From contig JAFGQH010000071.1 in NCBI GenBank assembly GCA_016935815.1, positions 1 through 38,709 of the forward strand: DNA of 38,709 nt. Reading direction: 5' to 3'. How positions within the stretch are numbered: position 1 is the stretch's first letter; each line of letters begins with the position of its first letter. The notes below the pieces were generated by a model, which saw only the letters and a program-made list of their open reading frames with translations, had not been told where the DNA came from and ran no database searches. Below are positions 23,147 to 30,332 of the stretch, one piece after another. This DNA comes from Bacilli bacterium. Lineage in GTDB: Bacteria; Bacillota_I; Bacilli_A; Izemoplasmatales; Hujiaoplasmataceae. Position numbers and translations under genes: made by a program.

Positions 23147-23511
23147 ATTTTCATACGAAAGGTAACAATATCTTGTATCAATTTTCTTGGCAATGGAACT
23201 CCCACTTGAAATTGTATGGTTCCCTTGCTGGTTTTGTAAGGAGACAACTGCTCTTGAAAATGAAGGATCGCGTCCGGATGAGGATACAATCCGACATGAT
23301 GTTTGAATCCACCGATCATGATTTTCTGTTTCATATTGGCTTTTGGAACCAGTTCAAAAGATGGAACACCATAAGAAAAGGATTCAATTGCATTGGGCAG
23401 AACATCCAAAATGATTGTTCTGAGTTCATTCAAAAGATACTTGACTTCTTCTGATTGAGCAGCCGAGTAATCGTTGAAACTGGAATGTTTTGTCATAATC
23501 TGGTCATTCAC
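23137..23511 (-). CDS. DUF1801 (YdhG-like) protein
   Basis: Small cytosolic protein of the DUF1801/YdhG superfamily, fold known but function unsettled (some members are called iron chaperones). Family landmarks: AIESFSYGVPSFEL (near residue 41), GGFKHHVGLYPHPDAI (near 67) and GTIQFQVGVPLPRKLIQDIV (near 96). The first start is a GTG overlapping the upstream gene by 8 bases; an ATG at 23494-23496 would give 119 residues, and neither has a strong Shine-Dalgarno sequence. The start is therefore uncertain. It is the last gene of a two-gene unit. Confidence 0.8.
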   Translation of the reverse strand: MNDQIMTKHSSFNDYSAAQSEEVKYLLNELRTIILDVLPNAIESFSYGVPSFELVPKANMKQKIMIGGFKHHVGLYPHPDAILHFQEQLSPYKTSKGTIQFQVGVPLPRKLIQDIVTFRMKIKP

Positions 23512-23803
23512 TCTCTGGATTTTTTTCCTTTACGATATCTTTGATCTCCTGCTCCAATTCTTGTTCTTCCTCAGAGGTTTTTATCATCATGGACTTCTTG
23601 ACGATGCTTTTGATTCGTTTTGCCTGATTCGTCTTGAGAGGCCGTTCTTTCTTATGTGTCTTTTTCGGTCTCCAACTTAGAAACAAAATCCAATATATGA
23701 GGTACAGTACTGCTGCAGGAATACTAAGAGCCAAGACCAGGAGAATGATCACGAGTATCAATATGAAGTAAAAAAGCGTTAACAACAATTCCAAAATAAA
23801 CAT
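23504..23803 (-). CDS. small membrane protein of unknown function
   Basis: Not recognised as a named family. The ATG at 23801-23803 has AGAGGTGAT just upstream and gives 99 residues; an in-frame upstream extension to 23914 lacks support and crosses the dyad element. Residues 1-42 are almost wholly hydrophobic (two short helices or a hairpin). A basic segment follows (RPKKTHKKERPLK), then an acidic, helical tail rich in Glu (about 76-99). This layout suggests a membrane anchor with a cytoplasmic tail. It overlaps the DUF1801 gene and is probably co-expressed with it. Confidence 0.65.
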   Translation of the reverse strand: MFILELLLTLFYFILILVIILLVLALSIPAAVLYLIYWILFLSWRPKKTHKKERPLKTNQAKRIKSIVKKSMMIKTSEEEQELEQEIKDIVKEKNPESE

Positions 23804-23824
23804 CAGATCACCTCTTTGTCGAAT

Positions 23825-23874
23825 GATATCAATCATATCAACACTTTTCATTCGAAAAGCATTTGATTGATATC
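23825..23874. repeat. 50-bp nested dyad upstream of the small membrane protein gene
   Basis: Perfect 11-bp inverted repeat GATATCAATCA/TGATTGATATC (23825-23835, 23864-23874) enclosing a second stem CTTTTC/GAAAAG (23844-23849, 23854-23859). A further partial copy (GATAT-5-ATATC at 23825-23839) lies in the left arm. It sits in the leader or promoter of the 23504-23803 gene. Confidence 0.75.
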
Positions 23875-23944
23875 GTAATCTTACCATATTTTCAAAAAAT
23901 CTTCTATGAGTCATTCTTTTTTTATTTATTTGGGAAATAATAAT

Positions 23945-24844
23945 CTAAGGATGGACATACCATTTTGGGACTACTTTTTGGAGATTATCATACCAGTCAA
24001 GAACCGTTTTCGCCAGTTGGTACATGATTGTTACTTCTCCTTCACCAAAAGGGATCGACCAAGGAAGAGATGACAATGCATTGCAAGATACATACAAGGC
24101 CATCAATTGCCAAAACTGGTTTGGCACTACCCCATCAAAGTATCCATCCACCATCCCCGATGCGAAGAAAGCAGAATCCTGAGCAGACCATACGATACGG
24201 TTGAATTCCTCCCATGGGTCGCCAAAATCATTTCTATTGAAGTCGATCGCTACAAGTTTTTCATTCGCATCAATCATGATGTTTCCACTATGATAATCTC
24301 CATGTTGAAAGACTTGTGGTCGATCTTTGATCCAATCTCTATTGGTGTTGACAAAATCGATGAACAACTCTCCATTCGGATATTTCAGATTACAGTTTTG
24401 ATAGTTCCGGATCACTCGATCTATCTTTGCGCTATAGCGTTTTTCCCACTCATCGATTGTATCTGGTGCTTCAATGAAATGCAAGTCCTTCAAAATCTTT
24501 CCCGACTCGATTCCCAACAAGTATTGCTTCTTGGGACTGAATTCACCGATGCGCTTCTCAAGCAAGTCACCTTCGATCCATTCCCATATGGAATACACCC
24601 CTTTGTCGTTTTCTCCATATTCGATCAACTTGCACATAGGTGCGCCAGAATCAGACAATTGCTGCATCATGTCGAATTCGATTCTTTTGCTTTCATAATC
24701 ACAGTTTTCACAAATACGAAGCAGATACTTCTTGCTATCCTTTTCCACACAATATTTTTTGTCATGAGACCATCCATCATGGATTTCAAATGCAAGTCTA
24801 TAGCTCAATATTTCCAAATTGTATCCACCTTCTTTGTCTTGCAT
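23945..24844 (-). CDS. APH-family small-molecule kinase
   Basis: Aminoglycoside phosphotransferase-like (protein-kinase-fold) enzyme. The Brenner-type catalytic motif HGDYHSGNIMID (near residue 181) carries the catalytic Asp and Asn, and the Mg-binding Asp is in VAIDFNRNDFGDPWEEFNR (near 197). An N-lobe segment YLLRICENCDYES supplies the ATP region. The substrate is unknown: resistance to an aminoglycoside or macrolide is possible, but many such genes act in metabolism. Start choice is open: ATG at 24842-24844 lies 2 bases after the SDR stop without a Shine-Dalgarno sequence, while a TTG at 24815-24817 has AAGGTGG six bases before it (290 residues). Confidence 0.8.
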   Translation of the reverse strand: MQDKEGGYNLEILSYRLAFEIHDGWSHDKKYCVEKDSKKYLLRICENCDYESKRIEFDMMQQLSDSGAPMCKLIEYGENDKGVYSIWEWIEGDLLEKRIGEFSPKKQYLLGIESGKILKDLHFIEAPDTIDEWEKRYSAKIDRVIRNYQNCNLKYPNGELFIDFVNTNRDWIKDRPQVFQHGDYHSGNIMIDANEKLVAIDFNRNDFGDPWEEFNRIVWSAQDSAFFASGMVDGYFDGVVPNQFWQLMALYVSCNALSSLPWSIPFGEGEVTIMYQLAKTVLDWYDNLQKVVPKWYVHP

Positions 24845-24846
24845 TT

Positions 24847-25542
24847 CTAAAATCTGATCTTAAAAACATTGTTAGTAGTAAACCTATTTTGATTCTCGCA
24901 TAAATCCGCGATAATTCTTGCAATATCATTCGGTTTGATGACTCCCATATTGAGAGGTTCATCCATTTCGTCGATTGATGAATATCCTTCTACTGGACCC
25001 GGAGCTATCAAATTGATTGTAATGCCATCTTTCCATGCTAAATCGACATAGGAAAGCAATAAGTTTGTTCTATTCTGTTTGGCTCTATTATATGAGTATG
25101 AAGGTGATGGTAAGTCTGTATTCGAAACCATACCAATAATCGTACCATTATGTCTCTTTCTCATATCAGCTAAACAAAGAGGTACTAGTTGCATAACGGG
25201 AAGAACCTCTCTCAAAATATTGTCTTCTAGCCATTCTTTATCATGATCGTTTAGGGTATCCACTTGGAAGTCAGACCCAGGGCCAATGTATAACACATCG
25301 ATTCTACCGAATGAAAGTAGTGTTTTTCTAACAAGACTTTGACAACCGTCTTCCAAAAAGATATCCTCCTGAATTAATACAACGTCAGAATACCTCTGTA
25401 AAAGCTCAAACGTCTCTTTTGCCTTGCTGTCATTCGATCGATAGTTAAGAGCTATTGAATACCCTCTTTTACTAAGTTCAAACGCTACGCTTCTACCGAT
25501 TCCATTTCCGGTGCCACCTGTTATCAATGCTACTTTTTTCAT
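24847..25542 (-). CDS. short-chain dehydrogenase/reductase (atypical)
   Basis: NAD(P)-dependent SDR-fold oxidoreductase, 231 residues. The cofactor loop reads TGGTGNGIGRS, one residue longer than the usual TGxxxGxG. The catalytic Ser is in GMVSNTD and the Tyr/Lys pair in YSYNRAKQN (YxxxK). The structural NNAG motif is replaced by YIGPGSD, an unusual substitution. A PG motif follows in LIAPGPVEG. Substrate unknown. GAGGTGG precedes the ATG. It forms a pair with the APH-type kinase, which starts 2 bases downstream. The C-terminal part looks more A+T-rich than the neighbouring core genes, so lateral transfer is possible. Confidence 0.85.
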   Translation of the reverse strand: MKKVALITGGTGNGIGRSVAFELSKRGYSIALNYRSNDSKAKETFELLQRYSDVVLIQEDIFLEDGCQSLVRKTLLSFGRIDVLYIGPGSDFQVDTLNDHDKEWLEDNILREVLPVMQLVPLCLADMRKRHNGTIIGMVSNTDLPSPSYSYNRAKQNRTNLLLSYVDLAWKDGITINLIAPGPVEGYSSIDEMDEPLNMGVIKPNDIARIIADLCENQNRFTTNNVFKIRF

Positions 25543-25575
25543 AATACCACCTCAATTCAAAGTAGAAATCATATA

Positions 25576-25591
25576 TATTTTACCACAAAAA
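25576..25591 (-). promoter_or_regulatory. promoter of the SDR-APH pair
   Basis: Minus-strand TTTTTGTGGTAAAATA, an extended -10 (TGG then TAAAAT), identical over 16 bases to the sequence before the EIIB-like gene. It directly follows the upstream operon's terminator. Confidence 0.6.
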
Positions 25592-25596
25592 TAAAT

Positions 25597-25629
25597 AAAA
25601 ATCACTACCGATTAAAGATAGTGATTTTT
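25597..25629 (-). terminator. terminator of the rimO-popT-M20-amidohydrolase operon
   Basis: Perfect 11-bp stem AAAAATCACTA/TAGTGATTTTT with an 11-base loop and a T-rich tail on the minus strand. Confidence 0.88.
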
Positions 25630-25665
25630 CATCAAAAATCAAAAATGTCTTGAAGAAAAGAAGCC

Positions 25666-26844
25666 TTATGATTGCTTTTGATGAGCGATTTCTCCATTGA
25701 CGAACACGTATTCTGTTTTTGTCATATAATGCAAAGGATGTCCATCCCAAATAACGATATCCGCATCTTTACCGACTTCAATGGAACCGACTCTGTCTTC
25801 CACGTGATTGATTCTGGCAGCTTCGATTGTGACGGCTTTCAAAGCAGATAATTCATCCAAGCCCTCTCTGACAAAGATACCGACTTGCGTCAAGGCGTTT
25901 GCCAAATGAATGACAGGATGATCTGTCATGATTGCGAATTGAACTCCGGCATCCTTCAATACTTTCCCAGATACAAAAGATTTGTTTCTGAGTTCGTATT
26001 TGGATTTGGATCCCAAAGTAGGACCAATGATAACAGATTGATTATGAGCCTTCAAGTAATCTGCAATCAAGTATCCTTCTGTCGCATGTTCAATCGATGC
26101 ATTCAATCCGAATTCTTCGATAATACGGATTGCAGTAACGATATCGTCTTGTTGGTGAGCATGGATTTTAACAGGGAATCCATCAAACACTCTTGCCAGT
26201 GATTCGTTTTTAGCGTTAAAGTCTGGTTTCTTGACTTCTTTGTTAGCTGCCAATCCTTCTTCATACTCATTCAATTTTTCCTTGTATTCTTTCGCCTTCG
26301 TAAGGGCTTCACGAATTAAAGCTGCTGACCCCATTCTTGTAGAAGGAGATTGTGTGCGATGTCCGTAAACCCTTTTTGGATTCTCACCCAAAGCCATTTT
26401 CATGCTGGATTCAGTGACTAGGATCATATCATCCATGGTTTTTCCATACGTCTTCATGACACAGAATGTACCACCGATCAGGTTTGCACTACCGGGGCCG
26501 GTACATACCGTAGTCACACCAGATTCCAAACTTTCTTGGAATGCAACGTCCTGTGGTTTGATGGCATCGATCGCTCTTAGTTCCGGAGTGATTGGTGAAG
26601 TCATTTCATTTCCATCAGCGCCTTCGAATCCAATCGATTCTTCATAGATACCTATATGGCAGTGGGGATCCACTACCCCTGGAGTCACGTAGTTTTTCTT
26701 TGCATCAATAACCGTTGCTTTTGGAAAATCCTTTTCATTGATTTTGCCAACTTTGGCGATTTTCCCGTTTTCCACTAAAATGTCGGTTACTTCATAATTC
26801 ACATCAGCCATGCTGACGAGATTCGCATTCTTTATTAAGTACAT
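25666..26844 (-). CDS. amidohydrolase (imidazolonepropionase-related)
   Basis: TIM-barrel metal-dependent hydrolase of 392 residues, substrate unknown. Metal ligands are recognisable: HxH in VDPHCHIG (near residue 61), His in VKIHAHQQDD (near 227), His in SIEHATEGY (near 252), and Asp in IMTDHPVIHL (near 308). The N- and C-terminal small beta-sandwich is present (VIDAKKNYVTPG, GKDADIVIWDGHPL). The ATG shares a base with the M20 TAA (TAATG), and AGGAG precedes it. It is the last gene of a four-gene operon. Pairing with an M20 amidohydrolase suggests breakdown of N-acyl or cyclic amide compounds (inference). Confidence 0.86.
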   Translation of the reverse strand: MYLIKNANLVSMADVNYEVTDILVENGKIAKVGKINEKDFPKATVIDAKKNYVTPGVVDPHCHIGIYEESIGFEGADGNEMTSPITPELRAIDAIKPQDVAFQESLESGVTTVCTGPGSANLIGGTFCVMKTYGKTMDDMILVTESSMKMALGENPKRVYGHRTQSPSTRMGSAALIREALTKAKEYKEKLNEYEEGLAANKEVKKPDFNAKNESLARVFDGFPVKIHAHQQDDIVTAIRIIEEFGLNASIEHATEGYLIADYLKAHNQSVIIGPTLGSKSKYELRNKSFVSGKVLKDAGVQFAIMTDHPVIHLANALTQVGIFVREGLDELSALKAVTIEAARINHVEDRVGSIEVGKDADIVIWDGHPLHYMTKTEYVFVNGEIAHQKQS

Positions 26845-28004
26845 TATTCTTCTCCTATTCTCTTTACTATATTGATTAAGGCTTGTGCCCCTTTGATTAA
26901 CGCTGTTTCATCAATTTCAAATTTGGGGTGATGAATTGGATAATTGTATCGATCTTTGTAGCCGACTCCGAGCCATGCCATTGCACCTTTTTTGTGGTTG
27001 ACATAACGAGAGAAATCTTCCGCTCCCATGGAAGGGACTGTGAGTACAATCACATTCTCTTCACCAAAGATGTCGGCAGCGACTTCTTCGAATTTGATTG
27101 CTTCGCTCTTGGTATTAATCAAAGCATCATACTCTCTTATATATTTGACTTCAGCTGTCCCACCATGTGCCTCCGCGATTCCTTTGGCAACTTGACGAAG
27201 TTCTTTTTCGAACATTTGTCTGATTTCTTCTTTATAAGTTCTGACCGTTCCTAACAATACCGCCTTTTCGGGGATGATGTTATGAGTGGTTCCAGCTTTC
27301 ACTTGGGCAATTGTGATGACCCCTTTTTCCATTGGGTCTTTCTTACGAGATACGATGCTCTGTACGGCGTTGATAAACTGTGCCTGCATCACAATCGGGT
27401 CGATTCCCAAATGAGGATAGGCTGCATGCGCTCCTTTACCGATGAATTTGACTTCCAAGGTATCAGCGCTTGCCAAAGCCTCGGCTTCACTGATCAGGAA
27501 TGTTCCAGCCACATCCGCTCCTGAGACGTGCAAAGCGAAGAATGTATCGACATCATCCACTTGGCTGCTCGCTACTACTCCTAAAGCTCCACCTGGATTT
27601 GGTCCCTCTTCCGCTTCCTGGAAGATAAGTTTCACAGTCCCTTTCCATTCATTTTTGTGTTCGGAAAGGTATTTTGCCGCTCCCAACAACATTCCGGTAT
27701 GTGCATCATGGCCACATGCATGCATTTTACCATCATTTTGAGATCTGAATTCCAAATTGGTTTCTTCTTGAATTGGGAGAGCATCAAAATCGGCACGTAA
27801 ACCAACCGTTGGACCTTCTCCGTTTCTGATAACACCGATTACAGAATTCTTACCGATATGAGGATGATGTTGAATCCCTAATTCCTTCAGTTGTTTTACA
27901 ACATAATCATGGGTTTTTGTGCAATGAAATCCGAGTTCTGGATTTCGATGCAGATGTCTTCTGTTTTGAATGATATATTCTTCTAATTCTTTGCAGACAT
28001 TCAT
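26844..28004 (-). CDS. M20D-family amidohydrolase/aminoacylase
   Basis: Di-metal M20D peptidase family member (386 residues), resembling hippurate hydrolase, N-acyl-amino-acid amidohydrolase and related enzymes. Metal ligands: MHACGHDAHTGM (Cys/His, near residue 93), FQEAEEGPNPGG with the catalytic and metal Glu (near 128), HVSG (near 154) and HHPKFE (near 362). The dimerisation lid domain (about residues 175-285) is present. The start ATG overlaps the popT TAA by one base with GAAGGTG upstream, so translation is coupled. The substrate cannot be read from sequence. Confidence 0.9.
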   Translation of the reverse strand: MNVCKELEEYIIQNRRHLHRNPELGFHCTKTHDYVVKQLKELGIQHHPHIGKNSVIGVIRNGEGPTVGLRADFDALPIQEETNLEFRSQNDGKMHACGHDAHTGMLLGAAKYLSEHKNEWKGTVKLIFQEAEEGPNPGGALGVVASSQVDDVDTFFALHVSGADVAGTFLISEAEALASADTLEVKFIGKGAHAAYPHLGIDPIVMQAQFINAVQSIVSRKKDPMEKGVITIAQVKAGTTHNIIPEKAVLLGTVRTYKEEIRQMFEKELRQVAKGIAEAHGGTAEVKYIREYDALINTKSEAIKFEEVAADIFGEENVIVLTVPSMGAEDFSRYVNHKKGAMAWLGVGYKDRYNYPIHHPKFEIDETALIKGAQALINIVKRIGEE

Positions 28005-28942
28005 TATGCAGCACCTTCTTTCAATTCGATTTTTGATAATTGCTTACTTGCGACAAAACCGACAATCACAGCGATAGCCCCTGCGAGCAATACCCACCAA
28101 TTCGAGCCGATGTATCCGAACACATTCGAATAAATCGGTGTCTGATTGGTAAAATCAGCTGCGGTGGCAGGGTCGCGAATCTCAAAGAACATTGCGATGA
28201 TGCTAGCGATGATAAATCCGAGAATTGCGTAGTAGGTTTGTACTTTATAGTGTTTTAACACATATTCGATCAATCGACTGATGAGAATGATTCCGACCGC
28301 AGCACCAAGCGCGAATGGAATGATGATTTCCAGGTTATACAATAGATTGCCAAAGTCGAGGATGTTTCCAACAACATTGGATACAATTGCGGTATAAAAC
28401 CCAAGAACAATGAGCAATGCAGATCCGGAGATCCCCGGAACAATCATTGTGGCAGAAGCCACCATCCCCAGGAAGAATACCAAGATAAGATTACCAACGG
28501 AAATATCTATTGTTTCTACTGCAGTAGTGGTTCTGACTTTTCCAAAGATGATTAGTAATATGATTAATGAAAATGCAAAAGCAAACGATAATATGCTTGC
28601 GACATTCGGTTTTCCTCCCTCGGTTTCCGTATAAATCTGTTTGATTCCGCCTAGGATCAAACCGATAAAGAATCCGATTACGATAAAGGAATTCCATTCC
28701 AAAAGAAGACCAAACAGCTTAGCCAAAGCAACAATGCTAATGCCGATTCCCAAGAACAATGGACCCAAAAACATCAGACTCTGTTTGAATTCTTTGAAGA
28801 TGTTTCCGATCGAGTGTAAGAGTTTCTTATACACTCCCAGATAAATCGCCAAAGTACCACCACTTACTCCAGGAATCACGAATGCGATTCCGATGATGAA
28901 TCCTTTTGCGACCAATATCAACAATTGCAATAGTCCTGCCAT
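28004..28942 (-). CDS. popT: DUF368 protein, undecaprenyl-phosphate translocase PopT
   Basis: Polytopic membrane protein (312 residues, about 8-9 hydrophobic segments) of the DUF368 family. Family members termed PopT recycle undecaprenyl phosphate (C55-P) to the cytoplasmic face for envelope polymer synthesis. The two internally repeated motifs VIPGVSGGT (near residue 22) and IVPGISGSA (near 168) are diagnostic of the inverted-repeat fold. The ATG follows the rimO TGA by 4 bases, with AGGTGAT as Shine-Dalgarno sequence. It lies in an operon with rimO upstream and two amidohydrolases downstream. Presence of PopT argues for a cell that makes lipid-linked envelope polymers, unlike wall-less parasites. 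Confidence 0.9.
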   Translation of the reverse strand: MAGLLQLLILVAKGFIIGIAFVIPGVSGGTLAIYLGVYKKLLHSIGNIFKEFKQSLMFLGPLFLGIGISIVALAKLFGLLLEWNSFIVIGFFIGLILGGIKQIYTETEGGKPNVASILSFAFAFSLIILLIIFGKVRTTTAVETIDISVGNLILVFFLGMVASATMIVPGISGSALLIVLGFYTAIVSNVVGNILDFGNLLYNLEIIIPFALGAAVGIILISRLIEYVLKHYKVQTYYAILGFIIASIIAMFFEIRDPATAADFTNQTPIYSNVFGYIGSNWWVLLAGAIAVIVGFVASKQLSKIELKEGAA

Positions 28943-28946
28943 AATA

Positions 28947-30254
28947 TCACCTATCTATCAAAGCGTCGCCAATCAAATCGTATTGGAACGCTGATTTTAT
29001 TTTTACGTCTATATAGTCGCCAATTTGATGCTCCAATTTTGACTGAAAAACAATCATACCGTCGATATCATCCGGAGCGAATGCATAGCTTCTGCCATAA
29101 TAGAAATGACTCTCCGGATCGTATGCCTCCACAATTGTTTTGTGAATCGTATTTTTCTGCATCCGATTGCGTTTTCTGGAGATCGTTTGCTGGAGTTTCA
29201 TGATTTTGTCCAGACGCTCTTGTTTGACTTCTTCTTCAATCTGATCAATGAACTTGTAAGCTGCAGTGTCTTCCTCAGGAGAGTAAGCAAACACTCCCAA
29301 GCGGTCAAATTCGAATGTTTCCGTAAAATCATAGAGATCTTGGAAATCTTCTTCTGTTTCACCAGGAAAGCCCACGATGTATGTGGTCCGAATGATAGCA
29401 TCTGGGATTTCTTTGCGAATTCTGTTTAAGAGTTCGACAATGAATTCCTTGTTTCCTCTTCGATTCATTCGTTTCAATAATCTGGATGAAATATGTTGAA
29501 TCGGGATATCGAAGTAATTTGCGACTCTGTCATTTGTCTTGATTTCCTGAATCAATTCATCCGTGATTTCATCAGGGTATAGATATAAAATCCGTACCAA
29601 TCCAACGCCGTCGATCTGAGAAGTTCTTCGCAACAATTCTGGCAACAACGAACGTTTTTCTGGATTCAAATCATATCCATAGCGAGTGGTGTCTTGTGAA
29701 ATCAGATTCAATTCTACAGCACCTTGCTCCACCAAGTCTTTACATTCACTTAAAATGGAATCCATCGGACGTGATCGAAATCTCCCTCGGATCAAAGGAA
29801 TTGCGCAATAGGTGCAATTGTTGTTGCACCCTTCGCTGAGTTTCACATATGGCGTAAATATGGATCCGGTCAATAATCTGTTTTCATACTTCAAGGCGTT
29901 GAATTTTAATCCTTGGTCATAGAAAAGTTCATCCAAAATCAAGTGGATCTTTGGATATTCTGCCAAAGTGATGATGCGATCAATAAACGGCATCTCTTTC
30001 CGCATTTTTTCTCTGTACCGCTCTGCATAGCATCCGGTCACAATCAGTTTTTTACCAAACTCATGCATCTCATTTACAGTTTCGATGGTTTCTTGTTTGG
30101 CGGATTCGATAAATCCGCAAGTATTGATGAATATCGCATCTGCCTGATTTGGATCATTGACCACTTCACAACCGGCATCCGTCAATATTTTTAGTATCAT
30201 TTCAGAGTCTACTAGGTTTTTTGCGCAACCTAGACTGATAAAGCCAATCTTCAT
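28947..30254 (-). CDS. rimO: ribosomal protein S12 methylthiotransferase RimO
   Basis: Radical SAM enzyme adding a methylthio group to the conserved Asp of ribosomal protein S12. The N-terminal MTTase domain starts MKIGFISLGCAKNLVDSEM and carries three cluster cysteines (SLGC, NTCG, TGCY). The radical SAM motif is CNNNCTYC, near residue 140. A C-terminal TRAM domain completes it (435 residues). The frame continues six codons upstream to a TTG, but GAGGTAACT puts the start at the ATG 30252-30254. The SLGCAKNxVDSE N-terminus distinguishes RimO from MiaB. It is first gene of the operon with popT and the two amidohydrolases. Confidence 0.95.
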   Translation of the reverse strand: MKIGFISLGCAKNLVDSEMILKILTDAGCEVVNDPNQADAIFINTCGFIESAKQETIETVNEMHEFGKKLIVTGCYAERYREKMRKEMPFIDRIITLAEYPKIHLILDELFYDQGLKFNALKYENRLLTGSIFTPYVKLSEGCNNNCTYCAIPLIRGRFRSRPMDSILSECKDLVEQGAVELNLISQDTTRYGYDLNPEKRSLLPELLRRTSQIDGVGLVRILYLYPDEITDELIQEIKTNDRVANYFDIPIQHISSRLLKRMNRRGNKEFIVELLNRIRKEIPDAIIRTTYIVGFPGETEEDFQDLYDFTETFEFDRLGVFAYSPEEDTAAYKFIDQIEEEVKQERLDKIMKLQQTISRKRNRMQKNTIHKTIVEAYDPESHFYYGRSYAFAPDDIDGMIVFQSKLEHQIGDYIDVKIKSAFQYDLIGDALIDR

Positions 30255-30277
30255 AGTTACCTCGACTTTCAAGTTAT

Positions 30278-30283
30278 ATTATA
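30278..30283 (-). promoter_or_regulatory. -10 element of the rimO operon
   Basis: TATAAT on the minus strand, 24 bases before the rimO ATG. The -35 region is weak (TTTTAA at 17-base spacing) and overlaps the tail of the upstream ABC terminator. Confidence 0.5.
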
Positions 30284-30303
30284 TACGTTTTCTTTTTGCA
30301 TTA

Positions 30304-30332
30304 AAAGAAAAAAGAGGAAAAATCCTCTTTTT
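30304..30332 (-). terminator. terminator of the marR-ABC operon
   Basis: Minus-strand 9-bp stem AAAAGAGGA/TCCTCTTTT with a 4-base loop and T run, beginning at the stop codon of the second ABC gene. Confidence 0.88.

Noticed and set aside
24107-24850. Plus-strand open frame of 247 codons opposite the APH-type kinase gene
   Set aside because: It is antisense to a gene with clear kinase motifs, has no Shine-Dalgarno sequence, and its translation shows no family features.
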